A stretch of 64,000 nt of DNA from Hymenobacter rigui (GCF_003944715.1 NZ_RWIT01000009.1:1-64000), one strand, 5' to 3'. Positions 34,322 through 43,452 are shown, counted from the first letter of the stretch. Program-made: numbers and translations. The notes: generated by a model not told the origin, from the letters alone.

Positions 34322-34424
34322 AGAGGAGCTAGGAGGTAGGAGCTAGGAGCTAAGGAGAGGGTAGTTATCATACTATTGCCGACTCGTAGCTTCTGGCTCC
34401 TGCCTCCTAGCTTCTAGCTCCTTC
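34322..34424. repeat. Word-like inverted repeat between mreB and mreC
   Basis: The left side repeats the word AGGAGCT/AGGAGGT (34324-34353); the right side (34387-34422) holds their complements AGCTCCT, CTCCTAG and GCTTCT. The arms pair imperfectly around a 33-base loop. It ends 2 nt before the mreC start, so it may attenuate expression within the mre operon. Confidence 0.7.
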
Positions 34425-34425
34425 C

Positions 34426-35352
34426 ATGAATAACCTGCTCAACTTTCTGTTTCGCTACCGGGGCATCCTGGTATTTGCGGTGCTGGAAGTATTGAGCCTG
34501 TATCTGCTGGTGCGCAACAGCTCCTACCAGCGGGCCGCTTTCTTCAACTCCTCCAACGCCTACGTAGGGCAGGTGCTGGACTGGCGCAACCAGGTGCAGG
34601 ATTATTTCCGGCTGATTGACGTGAACCGGGAGCTGATGCACGAAAACGCCCGCCTGCGCCAGCAGCTGTACCCACCCGACCTGAGCCGCCGTCAGGCCGA
34701 TTCGCTGCCGGTGAGTAAGGACAGCGTAACGCAGGCCCGCCTAGCGTTGCTGGGCCGGCCCGACTCCCTGCTGCTGGGCCTGCGCCAGCTGGCCGCCCAC
34801 GACCCCGACTATCCGCTGATTCCGGCCCGGGTGGTGAGCAGCACTCAGCGACGCGTGGATAACTACCTGACCCTGAACGTGGGCACCGCAAACGGGGTGA
34901 AGCCCGGTATGGGCGTAGTCTCGGCGGAGGGCGTGGTGGGCCGCGTGAAAGTCGCCTCGGAGCACTACACCACCATTACCTCGGTGCTGCACTCCAAATC
35001 CACCATTTCGGCCCGGATTCAGCGCGACGGCACCATTGGTACCATCCGCTGGCTGGGCGACGACCCGACGCACGTGCTGCTGGACAACGTGCCCCGCCAA
35101 AACAAGCTGGTGCGCGGCGACACGGTGGTAACCTCCGGCTACAACGCCGTATTCCCGGAAGGCGTACGCATCGGCACCATTGAGTCGTTTGTGAAGGAGC
35201 CGGATAAGAACTTCTGGACGGTGCAGGTGCGCTTGGCCGTGGATTTTTCGCGCCTGACGTACGTGTACCTGGTAACCAGCCGCCCCAAGGCCGAGCGGGA
35301 TACCGTGGAAGTCCGGGCCGGTATCAAACCCGAAGCAGAGGAACGACCATGA
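34426..35352 (+). CDS. mreC: Rod shape-determining protein MreC
   Basis: A 308-residue periplasmic protein with one N-terminal TM helix (GILVFAVLEVLSLYLLV), a coiled coil (LIDVNRELMHENARLRQQL, about residues 60-80) and the two beta-barrel domains of MreC (LNVGTANGVKPGMGVVS and VVTSGYNAVFPEGVRIG). It links MreB to PBP2. The last 4 bases overlap mreD (ATGA). Confidence 0.95.
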   Translation: MNNLLNFLFRYRGILVFAVLEVLSLYLLVRNSSYQRAAFFNSSNAYVGQVLDWRNQVQDYFRLIDVNRELMHENARLRQQLYPPDLSRRQADSLPVSKDSVTQARLALLGRPDSLLLGLRQLAAHDPDYPLIPARVVSSTQRRVDNYLTLNVGTANGVKPGMGVVSAEGVVGRVKVASEHYTTITSVLHSKSTISARIQRDGTIGTIRWLGDDPTHVLLDNVPRQNKLVRGDTVVTSGYNAVFPEGVRIGTIESFVKEPDKNFWTVQVRLAVDFSRLTYVYLVTSRPKAERDTVEVRAGIKPEAEERP

Positions 35353-35885
35353 GAGGCGGCGTACTGGAAATACTGTGGCAGGCCGGCCGGGGCATCTTGT
35401 ACCTGGCCCTCTACGTGCTGCTCATCAGCGGCACCGATTTCGTGCTGTTCAACCTGGGCTGGTGCCTGATTTACCTGGGCTTTTTGCTGTTTCTGCCCAT
35501 CAACACGCCCATTGTGGTGCAGCTGCTGCTAGGTTTTCTCACGGGTATTACCCTGGATACCGTGTTTGATACCGGCGGGGTGCACGCCGCTGCCGCCGTG
35601 CTGCTCATGTACCTGCGACCCTGGGTGTTGCGCCTGCTCACCCCCCGCGACGGATATGACTCCCAGGACTCGGTGAACATCCACCAGATGGGCTGGCAGT
35701 GGATGGTGGTGTATCTGGCCATGCTGGTAAGTATCCATCACGTGGCATTTTTTCTGCTTGAGTTGGGTTCTATCCGCGTGCCGGGCATCACGCTGGCCAA
35801 AATCGTGGTGAGTACGCTCTACACCGGCCTCACGCTGCTGATTATTCAGCTGGTGTTCTTCCCCACACGGCGGCGGAGCCGGTAG
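35349..35885 (+). CDS. mreD: Rod shape-determining protein MreD
   Basis: A 178-residue integral membrane protein with five or six hydrophobic helices. Sequence conservation is low, as usual for MreD, but FLTGITLDTVFDTGGVHA matches the conserved mid-part and the position directly after mreC, with a 4-nt ATGA overlap, makes the assignment firm. Confidence 0.9.
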   Translation: MRGGVLEILWQAGRGILYLALYVLLISGTDFVLFNLGWCLIYLGFLLFLPINTPIVVQLLLGFLTGITLDTVFDTGGVHAAAAVLLMYLRPWVLRLLTPRDGYDSQDSVNIHQMGWQWMVVYLAMLVSIHHVAFFLLELGSIRVPGITLAKIVVSTLYTGLTLLIIQLVFFPTRRRSR

Positions 35886-35905
35886 GTGCTCATCACTTCC
35901 TGAAG

Positions 35906-35938
35906 TATCTTTGTAGTTCCGATGACAGCATCGGAACT
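35906..35938 (+). promoter_or_regulatory. Promoter -7 box and hairpin upstream of pbp2
   Basis: TATCTTTG (35906-35913) is a perfect -7 box inside the operon. Two bases later a perfect 10-bp hairpin starts (AGTTCCGATG/CATCGGAACT, 35915-35938, loop ACAG), followed by a T-rich stretch. The hairpin would lie at the 5' end of the pbp2 transcript, or act as a terminator for mreBCD. Confidence 0.6.
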
Positions 35939-35962
35939 CATTTCTTTTCAGACTTTTCCGCT

Positions 35963-37801
35963 TTGCAATACCTTGAAGGCCGCAAGTACGTAGTTCAGGC
36001 AATCTTCCTGACCGTCGCGCTGGTGTTTGCGGCACGCCTCTTTTATATCCAGGTGCTGGATGGCAGCTACAAGCTGGCCGCCGACCGCAACACGCTCCAG
36101 CGCATTGTGCAGACGCCCTACCGGGGCCTCATCTATGACCGGAAGGGCCAGATTCTGGTGCAGAACACGCCGGTGTACGACCTGATGGTGGTGCCCCGCG
36201 AGGTGAAGCAGCTGGATACCGCACGCTTCTGCCAGCTGCTGCAGCTTCCCGTGGAGGAAGTGCGCGCGAGCCTGAAAGCCGCCCGGGCCTTTAGTCGGGT
36301 AAAGGCTTCGCCGCTGGTCCAGAACCTGAGTACCCCCGAGCTGGCCGCCATACAGGACAATCTTATTGACTTTCCGGGCTTCAGTGTGAAGGCTCGTATG
36401 GCGCGCTCCTACAATACCCACAGCATGGCCCATGCTCTGGGCTACGTGGGGGCCATTACGCCGGCCTTTCTGGAAAAGCCGAAGTTTGCCAAGTACCAGC
36501 CCGGCGAGTTTCTGGGCATTACGGGACTGGAATCCTATTACGAAGACCAGTTGATGGGCCGGCGCGGCGTGCAGTACCGCATGGTGAACGTGCGCGGCAT
36601 CGAGAAAGGCGCGTTCCGGGGCGGCGAGTTCGATACGCTGTCGGTAGCCGGGCAGGATTTGCACCTGAGCCTCGATTCGGAGCTGCAGGACTACGCTGAG
36701 AAGCTGATGGCCGGCAAGCGGGGCTCGGTAGTGGCCCTCGACCCCAAAACCGGCGAAATCCTGGTGTTCGTGTCTGCCCCGTCGTTCGACCCTGCCACGC
36801 TGTCGGGGAAAGGCATGGGTAACCGGTATATGGAACTGCTGCGCAACCCCGAGCAGCCGCTGTTCAACCGACCCCTCATGGCCACGTACCCGCCCGGCTC
36901 TACCTTTAAGCTGGTGAATGAGCTGGTGGCGTTGCAAATGGGCGTGGTGTCGCCGCAAACGGGTTTTCCATGCAACTGGAAGCTGGTGCGCTGCACCCAC
37001 CGCCACGAGTACCCCAGCAACGTGGGCATTGCCATCAAGAACAGCTGCAACCCGTACTTCTATCAGGTGATGCGCACTGCCGTGATGCGGGGCCGCTCCA
37101 CCAACCGCTTCGAGGATGCCCGCCTGGGCTTGGCCGAGTGGCGGCGGCAGGTGATGAAGTTCGGGCTGGGTGAGAAGTTGGGCGTGGATATGGGCCAGGA
37201 AAAGAAGGGGCTGATTCCGTCGTCCGACTTCTATGACAAGCGCAACGGCTACCACCACTGGAACTTTCGCACGGTATATTCCCTCGCCATCGGGCAGGGT
37301 GAAATTGGCATTACCGGTTTACAGATGGCCAACATCATGGCCACCATTGCCAACCGGGGCTGGTACATCACGCCTCACTTTGTGAAAGGTATCGGGCAGG
37401 GCGGGCCGCTGCCGCAGTTTCAGCAGAAGCACACCGTAGGCATCGACCCGATTCACTTCGACGAAATCATTCCGGGCATGCAGGGCGTGGTGGACGGCCG
37501 CGGCGGCACCGGCGGTAACGCTAGCCTGCTCGATGTAGGCATTTCGGTGGCCGGCAAAACCGGCACCGTGCAAAACCCTCACGGCGACGACCACGCCACC
37601 TTCGCCGCCTTCGCCCCGGCCGAAGAACCCAAGATTGCCATTGTCGTGTTCATCGAAAACGCCGGTTTCGGCGGTAGCTCGGCCGCTCCGCTGGCTTCCT
37701 TGGTCATGGAAAAATACCTGCGCGGCAAAGTGGCCCCCTGGCGGCACCGCTGGGAAGAATGGCTTCCCGGCCCCGCCGAACGATTTGTCAGACACCATTG
37801 A
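35963..37801 (+). CDS. mrdA: Penicillin-binding protein 2
   Basis: A 612-residue class B transpeptidase for cell elongation. After the N-terminal TM anchor (IFLTVALVFAARLFYIQV) comes the dimerisation domain with TPYRGLIYDRKGQIL; the transpeptidase motifs are STFK (in YPPGSTFKLVNEL, about residue 312), SCN (IKNSCNPYFY) and KTG (VAGKTGTVQN). The first codon is a TTG, since no ATG occurs before the anchor; MQYLEGRKYVVQ is the usual N-terminus. Its own promoter box is 50 nt upstream. Between it and rodA is a strong inverted repeat. Confidence 0.95.
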   Translation: MQYLEGRKYVVQAIFLTVALVFAARLFYIQVLDGSYKLAADRNTLQRIVQTPYRGLIYDRKGQILVQNTPVYDLMVVPREVKQLDTARFCQLLQLPVEEVRASLKAARAFSRVKASPLVQNLSTPELAAIQDNLIDFPGFSVKARMARSYNTHSMAHALGYVGAITPAFLEKPKFAKYQPGEFLGITGLESYYEDQLMGRRGVQYRMVNVRGIEKGAFRGGEFDTLSVAGQDLHLSLDSELQDYAEKLMAGKRGSVVALDPKTGEILVFVSAPSFDPATLSGKGMGNRYMELLRNPEQPLFNRPLMATYPPGSTFKLVNELVALQMGVVSPQTGFPCNWKLVRCTHRHEYPSNVGIAIKNSCNPYFYQVMRTAVMRGRSTNRFEDARLGLAEWRRQVMKFGLGEKLGVDMGQEKKGLIPSSDFYDKRNGYHHWNFRTVYSLAIGQGEIGITGLQMANIMATIANRGWYITPHFVKGIGQGGPLPQFQQKHTVGIDPIHFDEIIPGMQGVVDGRGGTGGNASLLDVGISVAGKTGTVQNPHGDDHATFAAFAPAEEPKIAIVVFIENAGFGGSSAAPLASLVMEKYLRGKVAPWRHRWEEWLPGPAERFVRHH

Positions 37802-37807
37802 GTTGTA

Positions 37808-37894
37808 TGTCATCCTGAGCGGAGCGAAGGACCTTATCACGTGTGAACAGAACGTGGTAGCGTGATAAGGTCCTTCGCTCCGCTCAGGATGACA
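37808..37894. repeat. 34-bp perfect inverted repeat, REP-like element
   Basis: Arms 37808-37841 and 37861-37894 are exact reverse complements with a 19-base loop. The arm begins TGTCATCCTGAGCGGAGCG, a sequence type (CATCCTGAGCGnAGCGAAGG) seen as dispersed intergenic repeats in many unrelated bacteria. It separates pbp2 from rodA. Confidence 0.9.
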
Positions 37895-37907
37895 GTGAAT
37901 AGTCCGT

Positions 37908-39206
37908 ATGTCAACTTCCCCTGCCCGTTACAGCCGCAGCATCGATTGGGTGACGGTGCTCATTTACCTGCTAATGGTGGGGGTGGGCTGGCTCAATGTG
38001 TACGCCGCCAGCTACTCGCCCGACGCCCCGGCCAACCCGCTGAGCAGTCTGGGTTTTCAGGAGTTGATGGCGTTCAACTGGTTTAAGCAGATTCTGTGGA
38101 TTGGTACGGCCGTGGTGCTGATTGTGGTGCTGCTGGTTATTGACTCCAAAGCCTACGACACCTTTGCGTTTGTGCTCTACGGGGGCATGATTCTGCTGCT
38201 GATTGTAACGCCATTTATTGCCCGGCCCATTGCGGGCTCCCGTTCCTGGCTGGAGCTGGGCCCGGTGCGCCTGCAGCCCGCCGAGTTTGCCAAGTTCATC
38301 ACGGCGCTGGCCGTGTCGCGCTACATGGCCGGCATCAACCTGCGGCAACAGAACTTCCGCGACCAACTGGTGCTAGCGGGCCTCACGCTGCTGCCGCCGC
38401 TGCTCATCATTGCCGCCAACGAAACCGGGCAGGCGCTGGTATTCGGAGCGTTTCTGCTGGCCTACTTCCGGGAGGGCATGTCGCCGCTGATCCTGCTGAT
38501 TCTGGCTGCGGCCGGGGCCATTCTCATTCTGGCGCTGCTGGTGCCCAAGCTGTGGCTGGTGGGCGCATTTACCCTCATTCTGGCAATAGCTTTCGGATTC
38601 AACTCCAAGCTCTGGCGTCATCATTTGCCTTTGTCGCTGAGCGTGTGGGCGGTGGTCATTGGGATGGTGTTCGGGGTGGATTTCTTCTTTAACAACGTGC
38701 TGCAGGCGCACCAGCGCAAGCGCATCGAAATTCTCATCAACCCCTCGGCCGACCCGCTGGGGGTGGGCTGGAACGTGACCCAGTCGAAAATTGCCATCGG
38801 CTCGGGTGGGTTTGCCGGTAAGGGCTTCCTGCAGGGCACCCAAACCAAGTTCGACTTCGTGCCTGAGCAGAGTACCGACTTTATTTTCTGCACGGTGGGG
38901 GAGGAGTGGGGCTGGGCCGGTACCATGGTCACTATCATTCTCTTTATGACGCTGCTGGGACGCATTATCTACGTGGCAGAGCGGCAGAAATCGGTGTTCG
39001 GCCGAACGTACGGGTACTGCGTGGCCAGCATCATCTTCTTCCACTTCTGCGTGAATATCGGCATGACCATTGGGCTGGCGCCGGTGGTAGGCATTCCGCT
39101 GCCGTTCTTCAGCTACGGCGGCTCCTCCCTCTGGTCGTTTACCACCTTGCTGTTCATTCTGCTGGCCATTGATGCCTACCGCAAGCAGGACTTGGAGCGG
39201 TATTAA
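37908..39206 (+). CDS. rodA: Rod shape peptidoglycan glycosyltransferase RodA
   Basis: A 432-residue SEDS-family protein with about ten TM helices. Diagnostic segments are GSRSWLELGPVRLQPAEFAKF (split at the W for the conserved RW site), QSKIAIGSGGFAGKGFLQGT, FVPEQSTDFIFCTVGEEWG and GIPLPFFSYGGSS. RodA polymerises lipid II together with PBP2. Last gene of the elongasome run, 106 nt after pbp2, of which most is the inverted repeat. Confidence 0.96.
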   Translation: MSTSPARYSRSIDWVTVLIYLLMVGVGWLNVYAASYSPDAPANPLSSLGFQELMAFNWFKQILWIGTAVVLIVVLLVIDSKAYDTFAFVLYGGMILLLIVTPFIARPIAGSRSWLELGPVRLQPAEFAKFITALAVSRYMAGINLRQQNFRDQLVLAGLTLLPPLLIIAANETGQALVFGAFLLAYFREGMSPLILLILAAAGAILILALLVPKLWLVGAFTLILAIAFGFNSKLWRHHLPLSLSVWAVVIGMVFGVDFFFNNVLQAHQRKRIEILINPSADPLGVGWNVTQSKIAIGSGGFAGKGFLQGTQTKFDFVPEQSTDFIFCTVGEEWGWAGTMVTIILFMTLLGRIIYVAERQKSVFGRTYGYCVASIIFFHFCVNIGMTIGLAPVVGIPLPFFSYGGSSLWSFTTLLFILLAIDAYRKQDLERY

Positions 39207-39319
39207 GCAGAATGCGTGAGTGATGGAATGGGGGAATAGTTGAACAGCTGAAATGATAACAGGTCTATTTCTTCAGCCAACAGTCCGCCTGTTCCTGCAT
39301 TCCTGCATTTCTTTGCAGC

Positions 39320-40693
39320 ATGACAGCTGACAGGTATCCGGCATGGCAGAGTAACCCCGGTATTCCGCGCTGGGTATGGGCCGGGCTGGTGCTGCTGCAC
39401 CTGCTGGCACTGGGGTGGCAGCTGCGTTCCGGTACCTGTCTGTTCCCTGATTCGGACCGGTACGTACAGGCCGCCCGCAACCTGCGGGAGGCGGGTGTGC
39501 TGTACGCGCTGCCGCTATGGGCCCCGCTGGAGTGGCAGGAATACAGCATCCGGCCGCCCGGCTACCCGGTGTTTCTGCTGCTTACGGGAGGTATGGGGCC
39601 GGGCTTTCCGTGGCCGACGCTGCTGCTGCAGAATCTGCTGAGTTTGCTGAATCTGGGGCTGGCGCTGCGGTGGCTGGTTCGGCTGGCGGGCCCGCTGCGG
39701 TCCGGGCAGTGGGCGTTGATCTTGCTGCTGGCCGCTGCCGGCGCGGGGCAGTTTGTGTACGCCAACGTGCTAATGAGCGAAATACTGCTCCAGACGGCAG
39801 TAGTAGTGCTATGGCTGAGCCTGGACCGGTTCTGGCGCGCCGGCCGGAAAACCGGTCCGCTGGTGGGAGCCGCTGTAGCCACGGCGGTTGCCCTGCTCAT
39901 CAAACCCGTGTTTTATCCGTTTGCGGGGCTGCTGCTGCTGGCCGGGGTGATACTAGGCTGGCGGCAGCGCCGGCCACTCTGGGTTGCCCTGCTGGCCATG
40001 CCAATGCTGGTAGCCCTGCTCTGGATGGCGCGTAATGAGGCCCGTACAGGCTACTTTCACTATTCCAGCATTGCCGAAATCAACCTGCTGCGCTACAATG
40101 TACGGGGCGTACTGCAGGCGGCTGAGGGGCCGCAGAAAGCAGAGCAGTTTGTTCGTGCCACGTTGGCCGCCGCTAATCAACAGCCTGGGTTTGAGGACCG
40201 GCAGCATTACATTCAACAACAAAGTATAGAAGCCCTGCTGGCGCACCCCGGCACCTATCTGGTCCAGCAGCCGCGCGGAATGCTCACGTTTTTTCTGGAC
40301 CCCGGCCGGTTTGATCTGGTGCATTTTCTGCAGCTGCCCCAAACGGCCAGCTCGGGCCTGCTGCAGCTGCTGAATCAGCGAAGCTACGGAGCAGCCGTGC
40401 AGTATCTGGGGCAGTTGCCTCTGGGGTTGATAGTTAGTCTGGGGCTGCTATTACTGGCTAATGTGGTCCGGCTGCTGTTGCTGGTCCGGTTCGGTGGGAG
40501 TGCAGGTTATCCCTGGCCGGCCCGGTTGCTGGTGCTGGTGCTGCCGCTATACGTGGCTGTGGTGACGGGGCCGCTGGGAGCCGCCCGCTTTACCGTGCCG
40601 GTGCTTCCTTTGCTGTTAGCGGCGGCTGGTGCCGGACTTAGTGCGAAGCGGCCGGTGCTGCGGAGGCCGCTGCCGGGTTTGTCAGCCAGCTGA
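39320..40693 (+). CDS. Membrane glycosyltransferase, GT-C type
   Basis: A 457-residue protein with about eleven hydrophobic helices. The first periplasmic loop has the acidic motif LFPDSDRYVQAARNL and then SIRPPGYPVFL, as in lipid-linked-sugar transferases of the GT-C class (ArnT/PMT-like). The acceptor is unknown. It is not clearly part of the rodA operon (113 nt gap with a partial inverted repeat). Its last 56 bases overlap the end of the convergent gene. Confidence 0.75.
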   Translation: MTADRYPAWQSNPGIPRWVWAGLVLLHLLALGWQLRSGTCLFPDSDRYVQAARNLREAGVLYALPLWAPLEWQEYSIRPPGYPVFLLLTGGMGPGFPWPTLLLQNLLSLLNLGLALRWLVRLAGPLRSGQWALILLLAAAGAGQFVYANVLMSEILLQTAVVVLWLSLDRFWRAGRKTGPLVGAAVATAVALLIKPVFYPFAGLLLLAGVILGWRQRRPLWVALLAMPMLVALLWMARNEARTGYFHYSSIAEINLLRYNVRGVLQAAEGPQKAEQFVRATLAAANQQPGFEDRQHYIQQQSIEALLAHPGTYLVQQPRGMLTFFLDPGRFDLVHFLQLPQTASSGLLQLLNQRSYGAAVQYLGQLPLGLIVSLGLLLLANVVRLLLLVRFGGSAGYPWPARLLVLVLPLYVAVVTGPLGAARFTVPVLPLLLAAAGAGLSAKRPVLRRPLPGLSAS

Positions 40694-41714
40694 ATAACGC
40701 GTCGTACGTGAGAATTCGGGCGGCGGCAACGGCGAAGATGGGCGCAGCTAGGTACCCCATGCGGCCCAGGTCACCGGAAAGCAGCATGTGTACCGCTACG
40801 ATAAGCAGCAACCCTACCTCCGGCCACCCTAGGTGGGGCAGCCACTGCCGCCGGCTAGCCCGGCTACGCAGGCCCGCCACCAGCAGGAGGCTGAAGAATC
40901 CGAAGATGCTGAATATTTCACCCGCACCCTTCAGTGAAAACAGCCTCCGAAGCGAGTAAACAATGTTTTCCAGGTGTGCCAGCGCATTGTGGACGCTTGC
41001 TGTGGGAGGAGCTCCTAGCTGGCTATCAATCCACAGGCGGACAGCCAGTGCAATACCGCCGCCAACCATCAGCCAGATCAGCTGGGCCGGCCAGCCTAGG
41101 GCCCTGCGGCCATACAGCAGCAGCCACGGCACCAGAAACACGGCCGACTCCTTTGCCTGCAGCGCCAGTAAGTACACGGCAATCAGGGCCACCGCGGAAC
41201 TGCTACGCGCCCCGTACAGCGCCAGTGCAAATACCAACAGATACAGGCTGTCGACCAGTGGCAGACCGGCCATATACACGGCCCAGCGGCTGACCAGCAC
41301 GGCCGCCACGGCTAGCGCGGCGGCAGGCGGACTGGCGCCGTAAAGCAGGCACGTTCGGAAGAGCAGCAGCCCCGCGGCCGCCATTAGCAGGGAGTTCACC
41401 ACGTAGAAAGCCAGCCGGAGCGGCCACTCACTGGCGGCGCGCCGGGGCCAGATGTGTGCATACACCTGCTCCAGCGGCCACGCCAGGGCTGCAGCTGCCA
41501 TTGGTACCAGTACCCGGTAGCGTCGGGTGATGTTCACGCCCTCAAACTTGCCCCGGGCTATGCTGAGGTAGCTGCGCGTGTCGAGGGAGTGAGAGAAATC
41601 GTAGTGTACGTACATGGTGTACGCCGGGCCGGCCACCAGCCCCAGCGCCAGCACATATACCAGGAGCCACCGGGGCCAGCGCAACGAAACAGCAGTAGGC
41701 ATAAGGTGCAACAT
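40638..41714 (-). CDS. Polytopic membrane protein of unknown function
   Basis: A 358-residue protein with nine or ten TM helices. The early loop HYDFSHSLDTRSYLSIARG resembles the DxD-containing first loop of GT-C glycosyltransferases, and LLALQAKESAVFLVP is reminiscent of their later loop. Both it and the convergent gene could thus modify surface glycans. Overlap of the two coding ends is 56 bp. ATG at 41702 is an alternative start. Confidence 0.7.
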   Translation of the reverse strand: MLHLMPTAVSLRWPRWLLVYVLALGLVAGPAYTMYVHYDFSHSLDTRSYLSIARGKFEGVNITRRYRVLVPMAAAALAWPLEQVYAHIWPRRAASEWPLRLAFYVVNSLLMAAAGLLLFRTCLLYGASPPAAALAVAAVLVSRWAVYMAGLPLVDSLYLLVFALALYGARSSSAVALIAVYLLALQAKESAVFLVPWLLLYGRRALGWPAQLIWLMVGGGIALAVRLWIDSQLGAPPTASVHNALAHLENIVYSLRRLFSLKGAGEIFSIFGFFSLLLVAGLRSRASRRQWLPHLGWPEVGLLLIVAVHMLLSGDLGRMGYLAAPIFAVAAARILTYDALFSWLTNPAAASAAPAASH

Positions 41715-41783
41715 AACCCCTGAAACTCGTCCGGCCGACTGACGTGAAACCAGCCGGCCGGGAACGTGAGCAAACCGGCAGGC

Positions 41784-43022
41784 TTACCCGTTAAATTTTC
41801 GGTCGATGAGCTTGAGGAGCTTCGCAATGTGCTCATCCTTGCGCACCCACTGGTATTTGGCGGCCAGCTCCTCGGTTACGTAGCGTTTGGCCAGCTCGGC
41901 GCCAGGCAACGTATCCAGGTGCTGAATAGCGGCATGGTACTCCATGTTCTCCCCGTTGAACAGCTCATTGATGAAGCCAAACCGCTGGTTAATGGAAATG
42001 GCTTCCCGCAACGATTCTACCTTGGGGGCTTTGTCAGCCAGCGTAGCGGAACGGTCCTGGCGCAGCGTTTCGCTCAGGGTGGGGGCTGAGGACTGCTCCG
42101 CCTTCAGCTTTTCGTACAGGGGAACACCAGCCGGGGCCGGCTCCGGTTGCCGGACTGGCGGCGCGGGTGCTGTCGGAGCCGGCTGTGGCGCTACGGCCGG
42201 TGCCGGTTCCTTTGCGGGTTCCGCGGGTACCTCCGCAACGGGCTTTTCGGCAGGCACCGGAGCCGGCGCAGCAAAGGCTGGCGGCGCAGGGGTCGGTTCG
42301 GGCTGTGGAGCAGGTGCCGGAACCGAAGGTTTGGGAGCCGTAGGCACAGCGGGCTCGGGCTGGGCCTGTTTCGGGGAAGCGGAATTTTCTTCTGTCTCGT
42401 AAAGCTCTGCTTCCATCAGGGGCAGCAGCACGTTGAACTGCTCCACCACGGCCAGAATGGGCTGCACCTGCTCCGGGTTGCTTTCCTGGTGCATCCGGAA
42501 GCTGCTTATCAGGTAGTCCCGGTCCTGTTCCTTGCCGGCGGGCAGGGTGTTCAGGAAATCCTCAAACAGGCTTTTATTGGTATCGAGGTAGCGCAGGCCT
42601 TCCCGCAGGTTTTCGGGGGCATAGCTGGCGGGTTCCCCCAATAGCTTGCGGGCAAACGTCTCGGTGGGGTCGAGGCAGCCGGTGAGCGTGTCGGTAATGG
42701 CTTCGGCCAGCAGCGGCTCAAAAGCCGGCCGGCTGATTTTGATGCGCCGCGACAGTACGTTCATAAACTGCGTGAGGGCCTGTCGTACGTCGGCATCTTC
42801 AAAATCAAAGTACGGGCTGCGCAGCTGGGCCATTTCGGCCGTCCACTTATTCAGCAGCTGCTGTACCACAAACAGGTTTACCTGCCGTACGGGCGTGAAC
42901 CGCAGCACCGCCGGGCCATCGAGGGTGGCAGTGGGGCGGGCCCCGAAGTACTGGTCGCAGAGCAGCGCGGCCAGCAGCCGGCCGTATTGTTCACGCTTGG
43001 CGTGGCTATATTGGGTCTTCAT
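41784..43022 (-). CDS. Unknown protein with Pro/Ala/Glu-rich linker
   Basis: A 412-residue soluble protein. Residues 1-215 are helical and start with MKTQYSHAKREQYGRLLAALL; about 220-315 are a low-complexity Pro/Ala/Glu linker (for example PAPAPQPEPTPAPPAF); the last 80 residues are again helical (AISINQRFGFINELFNGEN). The last segment is a recurring motif in Bacteroidota proteins of unknown role. Start chosen at ATG 43022 because the upstream extension overlaps the promoter region of the divergent ferredoxin (34 nt between the two starts). No enzyme motif found. Confidence 0.75.
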   Translation of the reverse strand: MKTQYSHAKREQYGRLLAALLCDQYFGARPTATLDGPAVLRFTPVRQVNLFVVQQLLNKWTAEMAQLRSPYFDFEDADVRQALTQFMNVLSRRIKISRPAFEPLLAEAITDTLTGCLDPTETFARKLLGEPASYAPENLREGLRYLDTNKSLFEDFLNTLPAGKEQDRDYLISSFRMHQESNPEQVQPILAVVEQFNVLLPLMEAELYETEENSASPKQAQPEPAVPTAPKPSVPAPAPQPEPTPAPPAFAAPAPVPAEKPVAEVPAEPAKEPAPAVAPQPAPTAPAPPVRQPEPAPAGVPLYEKLKAEQSSAPTLSETLRQDRSATLADKAPKVESLREAISINQRFGFINELFNGENMEYHAAIQHLDTLPGAELAKRYVTEELAAKYQWVRKDEHIAKLLKLIDRKFNG

Positions 43023-43056
43023 TGAAAGCCTGTTTCTGGCGGGCAAGTTAGGGAAA

Positions 43057-43377
43057 ATGCCCACGCTCCTGATTGAAAATATGCCCTCCGGGGCTATTGC
43101 GGTACCAGCCGGTGCCACCTTACTGGCCGCTATCCAGGCGGCGGGCCACGATTGGCTGCACGCCTGCGGGGCGCGGGGCCGCTGTACTACCTGCCGGGTG
43201 CAGGTACTCAGCGGGCTCGACCTCCTAACGCCCCTTACCCCCGCTGAGTTGCGCTACCGCCAGGCCGGCCGCCTGTTGCCCGATGAGCGCCTTACCTGCC
43301 AGGCCCGGCTGCCGGAAGGTTCCGTTACGGCCGTAGTGCCCCGGGCTACGCAGCTGCCGCACGTGCAATACCGGTAA
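43057..43377 (+). CDS. 2Fe-2S ferredoxin
   Basis: A 106-residue ferredoxin. Cluster ligands are in HACGARGRCTTC (C-x5-C-x2-C) and RLTCQAR. It resembles plant/adenylate-cyclase-type ferredoxins, and differs from the ISC-type one at 23334 by lacking the acidic helix. The start at 43057 gives MPTLLIENMPSG. It is divergent from the linker protein gene, with only 34 nt between starts. The partner is unknown. Confidence 0.88.
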   Translation: MPTLLIENMPSGAIAVPAGATLLAAIQAAGHDWLHACGARGRCTTCRVQVLSGLDLLTPLTPAELRYRQAGRLLPDERLTCQARLPEGSVTAVVPRATQLPHVQYR

Positions 43378-43425
43378 GGTGGCACGCTCACCCCAAAACA
43401 CCAAGCCGGGGTGTTGCCGGCTGCA

Positions 43426-43452
43426 TGCCCCGTTGCTTCTGAATTACGGGGC
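43426..43452 (+). terminator. Hairpin after the second ferredoxin
   Basis: GCCCCGT pairs with ACGGGGC around a 13-base loop. There is no T-run, so termination is tentative. Confidence 0.4.

Noticed and set aside
35948..37258. Minus-strand open frame of 436 codons opposite pbp2
   Set aside because: The plus-strand frame has all penicillin-binding protein motifs; the antisense frame has low-complexity His/Gln/Arg composition.
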